DNA from: Mugil cephalus
Taxonomy: Eukaryota > Chordata > Actinopteri > Mugiliformes > Mugilidae
Direction of reading: 5' to 3'
DNA length: 64,000 nt
Assembly (NCBI RefSeq): GCF_022458985.1
Contig: NC_061774.1
Coordinates: forward strand, 12,328,616 to 12,392,615
A program made the translations under genes and the position numbers. Each line of letters begins with the position of its first letter. Within the stretch, counting starts at the first letter, position 1. This document shows, piece after piece, positions 45,764 to 58,130 of this stretch. A model generated the notes under the pieces. It was not told the DNA's origin. It saw only the letters and a list, made by a program, of their open reading frames with translations, and made no database searches.

Positions 45764-48139
45764 CTTTTCTTTGTTAGGTAAAGTCTGTGTCCTGGTAAAA
45801 GTGTCTCCTTCGTTAATACTGATCAGCTCACCATCTACAGGTGGAAACGGTGCAGGGAAAACCACTACATCACTCTTCAGTGTGTCTGAGCTGAAACACA
45901 CGTCGTACTGCTGAGTAGATTTAGAGTAAGACCAGCTCCCGTCAGGGTGGGTGGTGATCATGGGGGCGCTGTACCTGCTGAAACTGTCTGTCCTGTGGCA
46001 TTTGACAGCTATTAAACTGATGAGGCTCAGCAGAAAGATCACTGACACTGAGGCAATGGCGATGAGCAGATACAGGTTCAAGTCAGAGAAGTTGTCCTCC
46101 TTTATAGGCACATGTCTGAACTGAGTCTGGATGTCAGCAGTGCTTTCAACCACCACCACTTCAATAGACACAGTAGCTGACAGGGAGGGTTCTCCACTAT
46201 CAGAAACCAGCACCACCAAGGGGTGAGTTTTAAGATCATTGTCACTCATTCTCCTCTTAGTCCTGATCTCCCCGGTGCTGGTTCCAATCCTGAACAGGTT
46301 GTTTCCTTTGGGCTCAGACAGGTGATAAGAAAGCAGAGCATTGTATCCAGAGTCTGCATCCACAGCCCTGATCTTAGCTACAAAGTATCCAGCTTCAGCA
46401 GAATAGGGGATACTCTCACTGTTAACAGAGCCATGCTCAGAATAAGGCACAAGGATCGAGGGGCTGTTATCATTTTCATCCAGGATAAAAACGTTTACCG
46501 TCACGTTGCTGCTGAGCGGAGGAACACCAGAGTCTGTGGCCTGAACTTTGAACTGAAACGTTTTTAACTCCTCAAAGTTAAAAGACTGCAGAGTGATGAC
46601 TTCTCCAGTCTCTGAGTTGATGTTTACAACCGATGAAATTGGATATCCTTTCGGATAGTTGTCTATCAATGAGTAAGTCAGTTTAGCATTTTGATTTGTA
46701 TCTGCATCCTCTGCTATTATCTTTGTGATTGTATTTCCAACTTTACTGTTTTCTTTTACGTAAACATTTAGGTTTTCTTCTGGGAAACTGGGACCATTAT
46801 CATTAATATCAGAAATGAGCACATTGATGACAGCACTACTAGAAAGTGGCGGACTACCTTCGTCGGCAGCAGCGATAGTTACATTATACTGTGATACAGC
46901 CTCTCTGTCAAGAAGACCATCAACTATCAGGGAGTAATAGTTTTTGTAGTTCGATGTCAATTTAAAGGGAGCAGAATTTTTTATTTTACAAGTGGTGAGA
47001 CCATTTTGCCCTCCATCTTTATCTGTCACCGTTACTAACGCGACAACCGTTCCAATTTCAGCGTTTTCCTTGACTGGACTCATTAGCGAAGTTATAGAGA
47101 TTTCTGGTTCATTATCATTAACATCGGCAACCTCTACCAGCACTTTCGCATAACCGCTGCGGGGGGAAGCCCCCTGGTCTGTTGCTCGCACTCGCAATTC
47201 GTATGCGTTATTTTCCTCGTAGTCCAAATTAGCACTGACAATTATTTCTCCGCTTTCAGGATTAACAATGAATTTTTCAGGAGAATTCACATTTCCTCTT
47301 CTCATCAAAAAATATCTGATGTCTGAATTTGAACCTTCGTCCAAATCGGTTGCATTTAATTTCAGAATTGTTGTACCTACGGGTGCGTTTTCACTGACAC
47401 TTACTCTATAGAGTGACTTGCTAAAGAAAGGCGTGTTGTCATTAACGTCTATCACATTCACGAGAATCTGCATCGTGCCAGATCTTGCCGGTTTCCCCCC
47501 GTCTATAGCGGTGAGTGTTAATTTGACAACGGGTTGCTTTTCTCGGTCTAAAGCTTTCTGCAGCACCAACTCAGCAGACACCCCGCCTCCACCGCTGCTT
47601 ACATCTATGGAGAAATGCTCGTTCGGGCTTAGTTTATATGTTCTCACTGAATTACTGCCAGTGTCTGCATCTTGAGCTGCTGGGAGTGGATACCTCTCTC
47701 CCGTTGAAGACGATTCGGAGATATTAAACGCATGGATTTGCTCGAGAAATGTTGGGACGTTATCATTAATGTCAAGAATATTGACTTCAATACGATAAAT
47801 ATTCATGGGATTGCTCAACAGACCCTCAATATTTAAAGAACATCTTGGTGAATTAGGACAAAGCTCTTCTCGGTCTATCCTTTCCTTAACAATCAGAGCT
47901 CCTGTTCTTAGATTAGCCTCGAAATATATCTTACTGTATCCAGATACTATACGAAATCCTCGGTCTTCCAGTTGCTGTGCATTGATGTTTAAATCCTTAG
48001 CGAGATTCCCCACTACTGTGCCTTTGTCCGCCTCCTCGGAAACGGAGTAGGAAATCTGAGCTGCAGACCAGCTGGATAAACAAAGAATAATGGCGAACAA
48101 CATCCATCCCGACTCTCTGTAATGTCCTCCGCTCGCCAT
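45764..48139 (-). CDS. pcdha: Protocadherin alpha variable exon H
   Basis: Encodes 792 residues: signal peptide 1-28 (WMLFAIILCLSSWSAAQ|ISYS), six EC repeats, membrane helix with IAIASVSV (Ala where most copies have Val, shared with exon J) and the common tail; donor GTAGGA. EC2 has a serine/glycine run (DVSSGGGGVSAE), and EC4 reads SDINDNGPSF. EC1-EC5 form their own branch within the array. Start at 48139 is the first Met of the frame and begins a standard signal peptide. Confidence 0.95.
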
Positions 48140-48310
48140 TTTTTTGCTTCAATAGAAATCCGGGCAAACTACATAAATTCATCCAGTAGGAAACAAAACA
48201 TCCAAGTGTCAGCAAAGCTCTCTACATGTCTGGACCATCTTTCAAGACGGAGCGTCTTACTAACCCAGGACCGACCAAACGCACGGTCTATTTCTTATTA
48301 CATCAACAGT

Positions 48311-48376
48311 AGAGGAGGAGTTTTATGTCATTAACGCACACGAGTGGATGTGTGGTCTCGAGTGACATCTTGTGTT
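48311..48376 (-). promoter_or_regulatory. Promoter of exon H: CTCF-like element plus CTCC box
   Basis: Minus-strand ACACAAGATGTCACTCGAGA continuing CCACA (48351-48376), 212 bp from the ATG. ACTCCTCCTCT is at 48311-48321. Confidence 0.75.
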
Positions 48377-48531
48377 CATTTCTTGTACCACAGTCGAATA
48401 TTTACCAAGTACATCTAATCAGTTTATTTTCTTATACAATATGACACGCATATATGATTAAATATCAGATAACGAGTCATGTCGCTGCGAAAGCAAAACC
48501 TAGAGTAAATGGACAAAAAGAAAAAAAAAAT

Positions 48532-48552
48532 GTCAGCACCACGGAGAGCGCC
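48532..48552 (+). promoter_or_regulatory. RE1/NRSE (REST site) 3' of exon I
   Basis: 19 of 21 consensus positions match, among the two best in the window; 231 bp past the donor of exon I, which is itself frameshifted. Confidence 0.8.
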
Positions 48553-48782
48553 TTTCACGAGAAGTATCAGCGTTAAAAACACGAGACACTAACGCAGTCA
48601 GTGGGACTTCCCAGCTGAGACAAATATTACATTAAACAGTGCAGTCATACTGACTGCCTTCATTTGTTTTTAATTTACAATATAACACTGTTGCCTTGAT
48701 TTTACAGGGGCCAGACAGGCGCAGTTGATCTCAATGGAGTTAGCTGTGCCTGAAACGGAATGAGAAGTTGAAAACAACTCAC

Positions 48783-51157
48783 CTTTTCTTTGTTAGGTAA
48801 AGTCTGAGTCCTGGTAAAAGTGTCTCCTTCGTGAATACTGATCAGCTCACCATCTACGGGTGGAAACGGTGCAGGGAAAACCACTACATCACTCTTCAGT
48901 GTGTCTGAGCTGAAACACACGTCGTACTGCTGAGTAGATTTAGAGTAAGACCAGCTCCCGTCAGGGTGGGTGGTGATCATGGGGGCGCTGTACCTGCTGA
49001 AACTGTCTGTCCTGTGGCATTTGACAGCTATTAAACTGATGAGGCTCAGCAGAAAGATCACTGACACTGAGCAATGGCGATGAGCAGATACAGGTTCAAG
49101 TCAGAGAAGTTGTCCTCCTTTATAGGCACATGTCTGAACTGAGTCTGGATGTCAGCAGTGCTTTCAACCACCACCACTTCAATAGACACAGTAGCTGACA
49201 GGGAGGGTTCTCCACTATCAGAGACCAGCACCACCAAGGGGTGAGTTTTCAGATCATTGTCACTCATTCTCCTCTTAGTCCTGATCTCCCCGGTGCTGGT
49301 TCCGATCCTGAACAGGTTGTTCCCTTTGGGCTCAGACAGGTGATAAGAAAGCAGAGCGTTGTATCCAGAGTCTGCATCTACAGCCCTGATCTTAGCTACA
49401 AAATATCCAGCTTCAGCAGAATAGGGGATGCTCTCACTGTTAACAGAGCCATGCTCAGAATAGGGTGCCAGAATAGTTGGATTATTGTCATTTTCATCCA
49501 GGATTAAAACATTTACAGTCACGTTACTACTGAGTGGAGGAACACCAGCGTCTGTGGCCTGAACTTTGAACTGAAACGTCTTTAACTGCTCAGAGTTGAA
49601 AGACTGCAGAGTGATAATGTCTCCGGTCTCTGAGTTGACAGTTACCATCGATGTCAGTTGCGTGGTCTCGGGAGAGCTATTAATTAAATGATATGTTGAT
49701 TTTGCGTTATCATTTAAATCAGAATCGACCGTCGTCAGTTTACAAATAGTAGCACCAACTGGACTATTTTCTTTCACATAAACATTAATGGGAGTTTCCA
49801 GGAATCGAGGTGGGTTGTCATTTACATCAGAAACTTGAATATTAATTACGCTTGTGCTCGACAGAGACGGCGTTCCTTCATCTGTAGCAACAATTGATAC
49901 ATTATATCGTTCAACACTTTCTCTGTCAAGAGGTCCATCAACCAGCAAAGAATAGTAGTTTTTATAGTTGGATTTTAATTTAAAAGGCACAGAACCTGTT
50001 ATCTTACAGTTCGTCTGGCCATTTTTGCCTCCATCTTTATCTGTTATAGTCACCATAGCGACAACTGTGCCTATTCCAGCGTCCTCTTTCACTGGACTCA
50101 TGAGCGATGACACTGAGATTTCTGGAGGATTGTCATTTACATCAATGACTTCGACTAAAACCTTACTATGTGCGTTGCGCGGAGGCGTGCCTTTATCTCT
50201 TGCTTGAACACGAATCTCATATGCTTGATTTTCCTCATAATCGATATTGCCTTTGACGGTAATTTCTCCAGTATTATCATTCAAAGCAAATTTACCATCA
50301 GGATTTAAACGTCCCCTTTCTGTAAAAGAGTAAACTATCTGGCCATTAACACCGTCATCTAAATCAGCTGCACTCAGCATTAATAACGTCGTGCCCATAT
50401 TTGTATTTTCAACTACTCGGACCTTGTACAGCGATTTACTGAATACAGGGGAATTGTCATTTACATCCAGAACATTAACTTTTATCTGTAAAGTGCCCGT
50501 TTTGGAAGGCTTTCCTCCGTCTATGGCAGTAAGAGTTAGTTCGATAAGAGATTGTTTTTCTCGATCTAATGCTTTCTGCAGCACCAATTCAGCAGACACG
50601 CTTTGGTCTCCGGTGCTCTGTATATCCAGCGAGAAATGATCATTCGTGTTTAATTTGTAAGTCTTGATCGAATTAATGCCCACATCTGTGTCATGAGCTA
50701 TCGGCAGCGGATACCTTTCACCGACATATGAAGATTCATACATATCAACTGTACATATTTCTTCCTGAAAAGACGGGGCATTGTCATTAATGTCATTAAT
50801 CACAACTTCAATTCGATGTAGACTGCGAGGGTTACTCAATACAGCCTCTACATTTAAAGAGCACTTCACCGTGGTAGGACAAAGCTCCTCCCGATCTAAC
50901 CTCTCGTTAACGAAAAGCACTCCAGATTCAAGGTTTATGTCAAAATACCGTTTTTTATACACGGATGTAATCTGAAGACCCGTAGACTGGAGCTCCTGCA
51001 CATTGAGATTTAAATCCTTTGCGAGATTCCCCACCGCCGTGCCTTTGTCCACTTCCTCTGAAATCGAATAGGATATCTGAGCCACGGACCATTCGCCGAG
51101 ACAAAGAAAAGTGAAAAAAAAATTCGCAGTATTATTCCATTGTCTTCGGGCAGCCAT
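48783..51157 (-). pseudogene. pcdha: Protocadherin alpha variable exon I, frameshifted in the membrane helix
   Basis: Nearly identical to exon J but one base shorter (2375 against 2376). A G is missing from GAGGCAATGG, giving GAGCAATGG at about 49071, within the codons for [12 protein letters not shown]. From Met 51157 ([20 protein letters not shown]...SVAQ|ISYS) the frame runs through EC1-EC6 and ends [13 protein letters not shown] after 699 residues, with only part of the helix and no cytoplasmic tail. The remaining tail is open in another frame to donor GTGAGT. Private changes against J fall at usually fixed positions ([22 protein letters not shown]), consistent with relaxed constraint. 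Promoter and RE1 are intact. If transcribed, translation could give a soluble ectodomain; otherwise it is a young pseudogene or an assembly error. Confidence 0.82.
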
Positions 51158-51350
51158 CGCTGACCACACAAATGTTATGAATCCTGGTTTCTGATCATCC
51201 AAGAACAAAAAAATATAAATATATAGATCTATATATGTTTTATGTATCCATCCTCGCTCGGGCTCTGCACTCGTTATGGCCTCGCTCGACTGTGCGCTAT
51301 TTTCACAAAGCACTGCCACATGGTGACGTTTCTTATATTTGTCATGATCA

Positions 51351-51413
51351 GAGGAGGAGTTTCCAGCCGTTGCTCAAACGATATTTCTATGGTCTCGGGC
51401 GACATCTCGCGAC
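51351..51413 (-). promoter_or_regulatory. Promoter of exon I: CTCF-like element plus CTCC box
   Basis: Minus-strand CGCGAGATGTCGCCCGAGAC continuing CATA (51388-51413), 231 bp from the ATG. ACTCCTCCTC is at 51351-51360. Confidence 0.72.
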
Positions 51414-51467
51414 CCTTTGTATATTAAATAACGCCTCAAATCAGAAATTGAGCTGTTATGAGCACCA

Positions 51468-51510
51468 TACGACACGACACGACACGACACGACAGACAGA
51501 CAGTCAGGGA
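51468..51510. repeat. (CGACA)n / (CAGA)n short tandem repeat
   Basis: Five or six CGACA units followed by AGACAGACAG. The duplicate near 54840-54872 has fewer CGACA units, so the repeat changed length after duplication. Confidence 0.85.
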
Positions 51511-51549
51511 AATATACGATGACAACTAGTTATGGTTGGTCACAATAGC

Positions 51550-51905
51550 TTCGTTTTTACAAAAAGATGAGCTGCTATGCAGCTGGATAGAGTATTACAG
51601 AGGCTCTGTAGCGTTCACTATGAGAGCAGAGCTACATCAGTCTGCTGGAGAATGAGCTCTGCTGCCCCTCCAGTGTTTGGTGTAGTGGATTGGATAGATT
51701 GTCCTTAATGGAGAGCAGTTTATCCTGTGTCTGTCCCCCACTGTGACAGACATTTCCATCTTCCTGCCGATCACATGTCCAGCCTTTCGGATCAATTTGT
51801 CAATCCTATTCATGTTTTTTTTTCTCTCCTGGTACCCGTCCACAGACTACAGCAAAGTAAAGAGCACTCATAACAAAAGAGCGGTAGAAAGACTGAAAAG
51901 GACCA
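51550..51905 (-). mobile_element. LINE reverse-transcriptase C-terminal remnant
   Basis: On the minus strand, in more than one frame, the translation shows the C-terminal landmarks of fish non-LTR retrotransposon polymerases: FQSFYRSFVMSALYFAVVC, then NRIDKLIRKAGHVIG, then DKLLSIKDNLSNPLHQTLEG and QQSSFSSRL, then SERYRAS. These follow the usual order of fish LINE ORF2 ends (Y-x(n)-AVVCW, RLDKLxRKAGxVxG, LLSIMDNPSHPLHxTL, SSFSSRL), recalled from family knowledge. Frameshifts and stops make it a dead fragment. The clade (L2/Rex-like) is not resolved. It abuts the RE1 site of exon J. Confidence 0.75.
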
Positions 51906-51911
51906 CACATT

Positions 51912-51932
51912 GTCAGGACCACGGACAGCTCA
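51912..51932 (+). promoter_or_regulatory. RE1/NRSE (REST site) 3' of exon J
   Basis: 17 of 21 consensus positions match, with ACCACGGACAGC intact; 226 bp past the donor of exon J and immediately beside the LINE remnant. Confidence 0.7.
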
Positions 51933-52157
51933 GGTTTATTTGAGACACCATGAAACTGAACTGAAATTATTACCACAAAAGCCAAACTCACACAACCAAT
52001 ATTAATTCACCTGCCAACATCCAAAGTGCCATCATGCCAGTTTTGTTTTGAATATATTTGGATGAAACAAAAGTGACAAAATGAAAACAAATTAAGTTGA
52101 CTGAAAGACTGAAAAGAGATTCACATCTTTAGACAAATTAAATTGGGCATGTCTTAC

Positions 52158-54533
52158 CTTTTCTTTGTTTGGTAAAGTCTGTGTCCTGGTAAAAGTGTCT
52201 CCTTCGTTAATACTGATCAGTTCACCATCTACAGGTGGAAACGGTGCAGGGAAAACCACTACATCACTCTTCAGTGTGTCTGAGCTGAAACACACGTCGT
52301 ACTGCTGAGTAGATTTAGAGTAAGACCAGCTCCCATCAGGGTGGGTGGTGATCATGGGGGCGCTGTACCTGCTGAAACTGTCTGTCCTGTGGCATTTGAC
52401 AGCTAACAAACTGATGAGGCTCAGCAGAAAGATCACTGACACTGAGGCAATGGCGATGAGCAGATACAGGTTCAAGTCAGAGAAGTTGTCCTCCTTTATA
52501 GGCACATGTCTGAACTGAGTCTGGATGTCAGCAGTGCTTTCAACCACCACCACTTCAATAGACACAGTAGCTGACAGGGAGGGTTCTCCACTATCAGAGA
52601 CCAGCACCACCAAGGGGTGAGTTTTCAGATCATTGTCACTCATTCTCCTCTTAGTCCTGATCTCCCCGGTGCTGGTTCCGATCTTGAACAGGTTGTTTCC
52701 TTTGGGCTCAGACAGGTGATAAGAAAGCAGAGCGTTGTATCCAGAGTCTGCGTCTACAGCCCTGATCTTAGCTACAAAGTACCCAGCTTCAGCAGAATAG
52801 GGGATGTTCTCACTGTTAACAGAGCCATGCTCAGAATAGGGTGCCAGAATAGTTGGATTATTGTCATTTTCATCCAGGATTAAAACATTTACAGTCACGT
52901 TACTACTGAGTGGAGGAACACCAGAGTCTGTGGCCTGAACTTTGAACTGAAACGTCTTTAACTGCTCAAAGTTAAAAGACTGCAGAGTGATAATGTCTCC
53001 AGTCTCTGAGTTGACAGTTACCATCGATGTCAGTTGCGTGGTCTCGGGAGAGCTGTTAATTAAATGATATGTTGATTTTGCGTTATCATTTAAATCAGAG
53101 TCGACCGTCGTCAGTTTACAAATAGTAGCACCAACTGGACTATTTTCTTTCACATAAACATTAATGGGAGTTTCCAGGAATCGAGGTGGGTTGTCGTTTA
53201 CATCGGAAACTTGAATATTAATTACGCTTGTGCTCGACAGAGACGGCGTTCCTTCATCTGTAGCAACAATTGATACATTATATCGTTCAACACTTTCTCT
53301 GTCAAGAGGTCCATCAACCAGCAAAGAATAGTAGTTTTTATAGTTGGATTTTAATTTAAAAGGCACAGAACCTGTTATCTTACAGTTCGTCTGGCCATTT
53401 TTGCCTCCATCTTTATCTGTTATAGTCACCATAGCGACAACTGTGCCTATTCCAGCGTCCTCTTTCACTGGACTCATGAGCGATGACACTGAGATTTCTG
53501 GAGGATTGTCATTTACATCAATGACTTCGACTAAAACCTTACTATGTGCGTTGCGCGGAGGCGTGCCTTTATCTCTTGCTTGAACACGAATCTCATATGC
53601 TTGATTTTCCTCATAATCGATATTGCCTTTGACGGTAATTTCTCCAGTATTATCATTCAAAGCAAATTTACCATCAGGATTTAAACGTCCCCTTTCTGTA
53701 AAAGAGTAAACTATCTGGCCATTAACACCGTCATCTAAATCAGCTGCACTCAGCGTTAATAACATCGTACCCATATTTGTATTTTCAACTACTTGGACCT
53801 TGTACAGCGATTTACTGAATACAGGGGAATTGTCATTTACATCCAGAACATTAACTTTTATCTGTAAAGTGCCCGTTTTGGAAGGCTTTCCTCCGTCTAT
53901 GGCAGTAAGAGTTAGTTCGATAAGAGATTGTTTTTCTCGATCTAACGCTTTCTGCAGCACCAATTCAGCAGACACGCTTTGGTCTCCGGTGCTCTGTATA
54001 TCCAACGAGAAATGATCATTCGTGTTTAATTTGTAAGTCTTGATCGAATTAATGCCCACATCTGTGTCATGAGCTATCGGCAGCGGATACCTTTCACCGA
54101 CATATGAAGATTCATACAAATCAACTGTACACATTTCTTCCTGAAAAGACGGGGCATTGTCATTAATGTCATTAATCCCAACTTCAATTCGATGTAGACT
54201 GCGAGGGTTACTCAATACAGCCTCTACATTTAAAGAGCACTTCACCGTGGTAGGACAAAGCTCCTCCCGATCTAACCTCTCGTTAACGAAAAGCACTCCA
54301 GATTCAAGGTTTATATCAAAATACCGTTTTTTATACACGGATGTAATCTGAAGACCCGTAGACTGGAGCTCCTGCACATTGAGATTTAAATCCTTTGCGA
54401 GATTCCCCACCGCCGTGCCTTTGTCCACCTCCTCTGAAATCGAATAGGATATCTGAGCCACGGACCATTCGCAGAGACAAAGAAAAGTGAAAAACAAATT
54501 CGCAGTATTATTCCATTGTCTTCGGGCAGCCAT
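52158..54533 (-). CDS. pcdha: Protocadherin alpha variable exon J
   Basis: Encodes 792 residues from Met 54533 ([20 protein letters not shown]...SVAQ|ISYS). The frame is open 17 codons upstream, but the inner Met is shared with exon I and starts the signal peptide. Six EC repeats; EC1 [13 protein letters not shown] and EC5 [16 protein letters not shown] are specific to the I/J pair. The membrane helix has IAIASVSV and SLLAVKC; common tail; donor GTAAGA. It keeps the base missing in exon I, so it is the intact partner. [10 protein letters not shown] (Lys for Arg) is a private change in EC6. Confidence 0.96.
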
Positions 54534-54719
54534 CGCTGACCACACAAATGTTATGAATCCTGGTTTCTGATCATCCAAGAACAAAAAAAATATAAATATA
54601 TATATGTTTTATGTATCCATCCTCGCTCGGGCTCTGCACTCGTTATGGCCTCGCTCGACTGTTCGCTATTTTCACAAAGCACTGCCACATGGTGACGTTT
54701 CTTGTATTTGTCATGATCA

Positions 54720-54780
54720 GAGGAGGAGTTTCCAGCCGTTGATCATACGATATTTCTATGGTCTCGGGCGACATCTCGCG
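54720..54780 (-). promoter_or_regulatory. Promoter of exon J: CTCF-like element plus CTCC box
   Basis: CTCF-like sequence as in exon I (54758-54780), 225 bp from the ATG; CTCC box at 54720-54729. Confidence 0.72.
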
Positions 54781-54909
54781 AAACTTTTGTATATTAAATA
54801 ACGCCTCAAACCAGAAATTGAGCTGTTGTGAGCACCTTACTACACGAAACGACACGACAGACAGACAGACAGTCAGGGAAATATACGATGACGACTAGTT
54901 ATGGTTGGT

Positions 54910-55280
54910 CACAATAGCTTCGTTTTTACAAAAAGATGAGCTGCTATGCAGCTGGATAGAGTATTACAGAGGCTCTGTAGCGTTCACTATGGAAGCAGAG
55001 CTATATCAGTCTGCTGGACGATGAGCTCTGCTGCCCCTCCAGTGTTTGGTGTAGTGGACGGGATAGATTGTCCATAATGGAGAGCAGTTTATCCTGTGTC
55101 TGTCCCCCACTGTGACAGACATTTCCAACTTCCTACCAATCACATGTCCAGCCTTTCAGATCAATTTGTCAATCCTATTACTGTTTTTTTTTTTCTCTCT
55201 CCTGGTACCTGTATACAGACTACAGCAAAGTACACAGCACTCACAACAAAAGACTGGTAAAAAGACTGAAAAGGACCACA
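54910..55280 (-). mobile_element. LINE reverse-transcriptase remnant, duplicate copy
   Basis: Near-identical to the fragment at 51550-51905, carried along by the I/J tandem duplication rather than inserted independently, since flanks and truncation points agree. It lies between the promoter of exon J and the RE1 of exon K. Confidence 0.72.
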
Positions 55281-55284
55281 CATT

Positions 55285-55305
55285 GTCAGGACCACGGACA
55301 GTTCA
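55285..55305 (+). promoter_or_regulatory. RE1/NRSE-like site 3' of exon K
   Basis: 16 of 21 consensus positions match, one more mismatch than its duplicate at 51912; 226 bp past the donor of exon K. Confidence 0.6.
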
Positions 55306-55530
55306 GGTTTATTTGAGACACCATGAAACTGAACTGAAATTATTACCACAAAAGCCAAACTCACACAGCGAATATTAATTCACCTGCCAACATCCAAAGT
55401 GCCATCATGCCAGTTTTGTTTTGAATATATTTGGATGGAACAAAAGTGACAAAATGCAAATAAATTACATTGATTGAAAGACTGAAAAGAGATTCACATC
55501 TTTAGACTAATTAAATTGGGCATGTCTTAC

Positions 55531-57927
55531 CTTTTCTTTGTTGGGTAAAGTCTGTGTCCTGGTAAAAGTGTCTCCTTCATTAATACTGATCAGCTCACCA
55601 TCTACAGGTGGAAACGGTGCAGGGAAAACCACTACATCACTCTTCAGTGTGTCTGAGCTGAAACACACGTCGTATTGCTGAGTAGATTTAGAGTAAGACC
55701 AGCTCCCGTCAGGGTGGGTGGTGATCATGGGGGCGCTGTACCTGCTGAAACTGTCTGTCCTGTGGCATTTGACAGCTATTAAACTAATGAGGCTCAGCAG
55801 AAAGATCACTGACACTGAGACAATGGCGATGAGCAGATACAGGTTCAAGTCAGAGAAGTTGTCCTCCTTTATAGGCACATGTCTGAACTGAGTCTGGATG
55901 TCAGCAGTGCTTTCAACCACCACCACTTCAATAGACACAGTAGCTGACAGGGAGGGTTCTCCACTATCAGAGACCAGCACCACCAAGGGGTGAGTCTTCA
56001 GATCATTGTCACTCATTCTCCTCTTAGTCCTGATCTCCCCGGTGCTGGTTCCAATCCTAAACAGGTTGTTTCCTTTGGGTTCAGACAGGTGATAAGAAAG
56101 CAGAGCGTTGTATCCAGAGTCTGCGTCTACAGCCCTGATCTTTGCTACAAAGTATCCAGCTTCAGCAGAATAGGGGATGTTCTCACTGTTAACAGATCCA
56201 TGTTCAGAATAAGGTAGCAGAATAGAGGGGCTGTTGTCATTTTCATCCAGGATAAAAACATTTACAGTCACATTGCTGCTGAGCGGAGGAACACCAGAGT
56301 CTGTGGCCTGAACTTTGAACTGAAACGTTTTTAACTCTTCATAATTAAAAGACTGCAGACCGATAATGTCTCCAGTCTCTGAGTTTATATTAATCATAGT
56401 TTGGAGGGGCAGTGGTTTACTATGGCTGTTTAAAAGAGAGTAGGACACTTGTCCGTTGTTGCTGATGTCAGCATCAACTGCAGTCACTGTTTTGATAACC
56501 GTTCCTACTTTGCTGTTTTCCTTTACATACACACTTATTAAAGATTCTGGGAAATATGGTGCATTATCATTAACATCAGAAAGGTAAACGGTAACAACAG
56601 TAGTATTAGAAAGAGGGGGGCTCCCTTCATCAGTAGCAGAAATTGTTACATTGTACTGGGGAGTCATCTCTCTGTCTAGATGTCTGTCAACAACTAAAGA
56701 ATAGTAGTTTTTGTAATTCGTCTCGAGTTTGAACGGAACCGCATTTAATATTTCACATTTCACTTCACCATTTTTCCCACTGTCTCTGTCTAAAACTGAG
56801 ACAAGTGCAATAGCCGTACCCACATCGGCGTCCTCATTCACTGTATTAAGAAGTGACGTCACGGTGATTTCAGGCGCGTTGTCATTTACATCTATTACTT
56901 CTACCAGCACTTTACTGTGGGCGGACAATGGAGGCTGGGCTTTGTCTCGAGCCTCCGCCCGGATTTCAAAAGCTTTTCTTTCCTCATAGTCGATTTTACC
57001 TTTAACTGAAATGGCTCCTGTGTCAGGGTCAATTTTGAAAATATCCAGAACATGATCCTGATCTTTGCTACGAAGAGAGTATACTATTTTACTGTTGGTT
57101 CCTTCATCAGCGTCGGTCGCGTTTAAGGCGAAGATAGTCGTACCAACCGGGATGTTTTCAAACGTTCTAACTTTGTAAAGAGTACTGCTAAATATTGGTG
57201 CGTTATCATTTATGTCTAGTACATTTATTTCTATTTCTGATGTTCCAGTATTTGGTGGAGTTCCACCGTCTAGTGCAGTCAATAGTAGCTGTATATTCGA
57301 CCTTTTCTCACGATCTAGGGCTTTCTGGAGCACTAACTCTGGAGATATACTGTCCCCTCTTTTATGTGTCGCTAGACTAAAATATTCATTTGGGCTGAGT
57401 TTATACGCGTTAACACCATTTTTACCTACATCAGCGTCGCTTGCCTCCGATAACGCAAATTTAAATCCCGGCAACGTGTTCTCTGCAATGTCGAGTATCT
57501 GTGATTTTGTGTTAAAAGACGGAGAATGGTCGTTCACGTCTCTAATTTCGACCTCCACACGATAAAGCTTTAGTGGGTTGTTGATCACAGCCTCGACGCT
57601 GACTGTGCATTTAGGTTCATCTGTGCAAAGCTCCTCTCGGTCTATCCTCTCATTTACAAATAGAAATCCGGTTTTTAGATTTACCTCGAAGTATTTCCTT
57701 TTAGAAGCAACGAGCTGAAACAAACGGGACTCCAAATCCTGCGTACTGAGGTTTAGATCCTTGGCGATATTTCCGACATTTGTCCCCGGGTTTACCTCCT
57801 CTGATACGGAATAGGAGAGCTGCGCAGAGGCCGTTTCCCAATAAATGTCCAACAGCATAAGCATCGCATACGAAACGATAACCCTCCTGTTGTTCGGTGA
57901 AGGCATCATTTCGTCGAAAAGCAGCAA
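55531..57927 (-). CDS. pcdha: Protocadherin alpha variable exon K
   Basis: Encodes 799 residues if the first Met (57927) is used. Met-7 or Met-8 (57909 or 57906, [19 protein letters not shown]) is an equally good start before the signal peptide (...[11 protein letters not shown]). Six EC repeats; EC1 closes with DVNDHSPSF (His for the usual Asn); EC3 has [11 protein letters not shown], a signature shared with L. The helix and tail belong to the common block, donor GTAAGA. With L, and M as far as visible, it forms a distinct subfamily at the 5' side of the window. Confidence 0.94.
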
Positions 57928-58079
57928 ATATTATATCCACAATTTAGTTTCCAATATGATGAGGTGTGACAAAATTCAAGCCGACCAACTTATTTTAAAA
58001 GACACATTTTCCATAATGCCGCCCCTACTGTCCCCTTGTCTCTTTGTGAAGAAACCCACAATCACTCCGTTTCTGCTCT

Positions 58080-58130
58080 GGGAGGAGCGTCAACATTTCA
58101 GTGTTACGGTCTATAGCGCCGCTGCGTGGT
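58080..58130 (-). promoter_or_regulatory. Promoter of exon K: CTCF-like element plus CTCC box
   Basis: Minus-strand ACCACGCAGCGGCGCTATAG continuing ACCGT (58106-58130) is a strong CTCF-core match with GGCGCT, the most mammal-like element in the array. The box reads CGCTCCTCC at 58080-58088. Confidence 0.8.

Larger units (their letters stand above)
48783..55530. repeat. Tandem duplication I/J (exon plus 5' spacer)
   Basis: Exon I with its spacer (48783-52157) and exon J with its spacer (52158-55530) align almost throughout, including promoters, CGACA repeats, a LINE remnant and RE1 sites. The exon J and K splice-donor flanks are also nearly the same. Confidence 0.92.
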
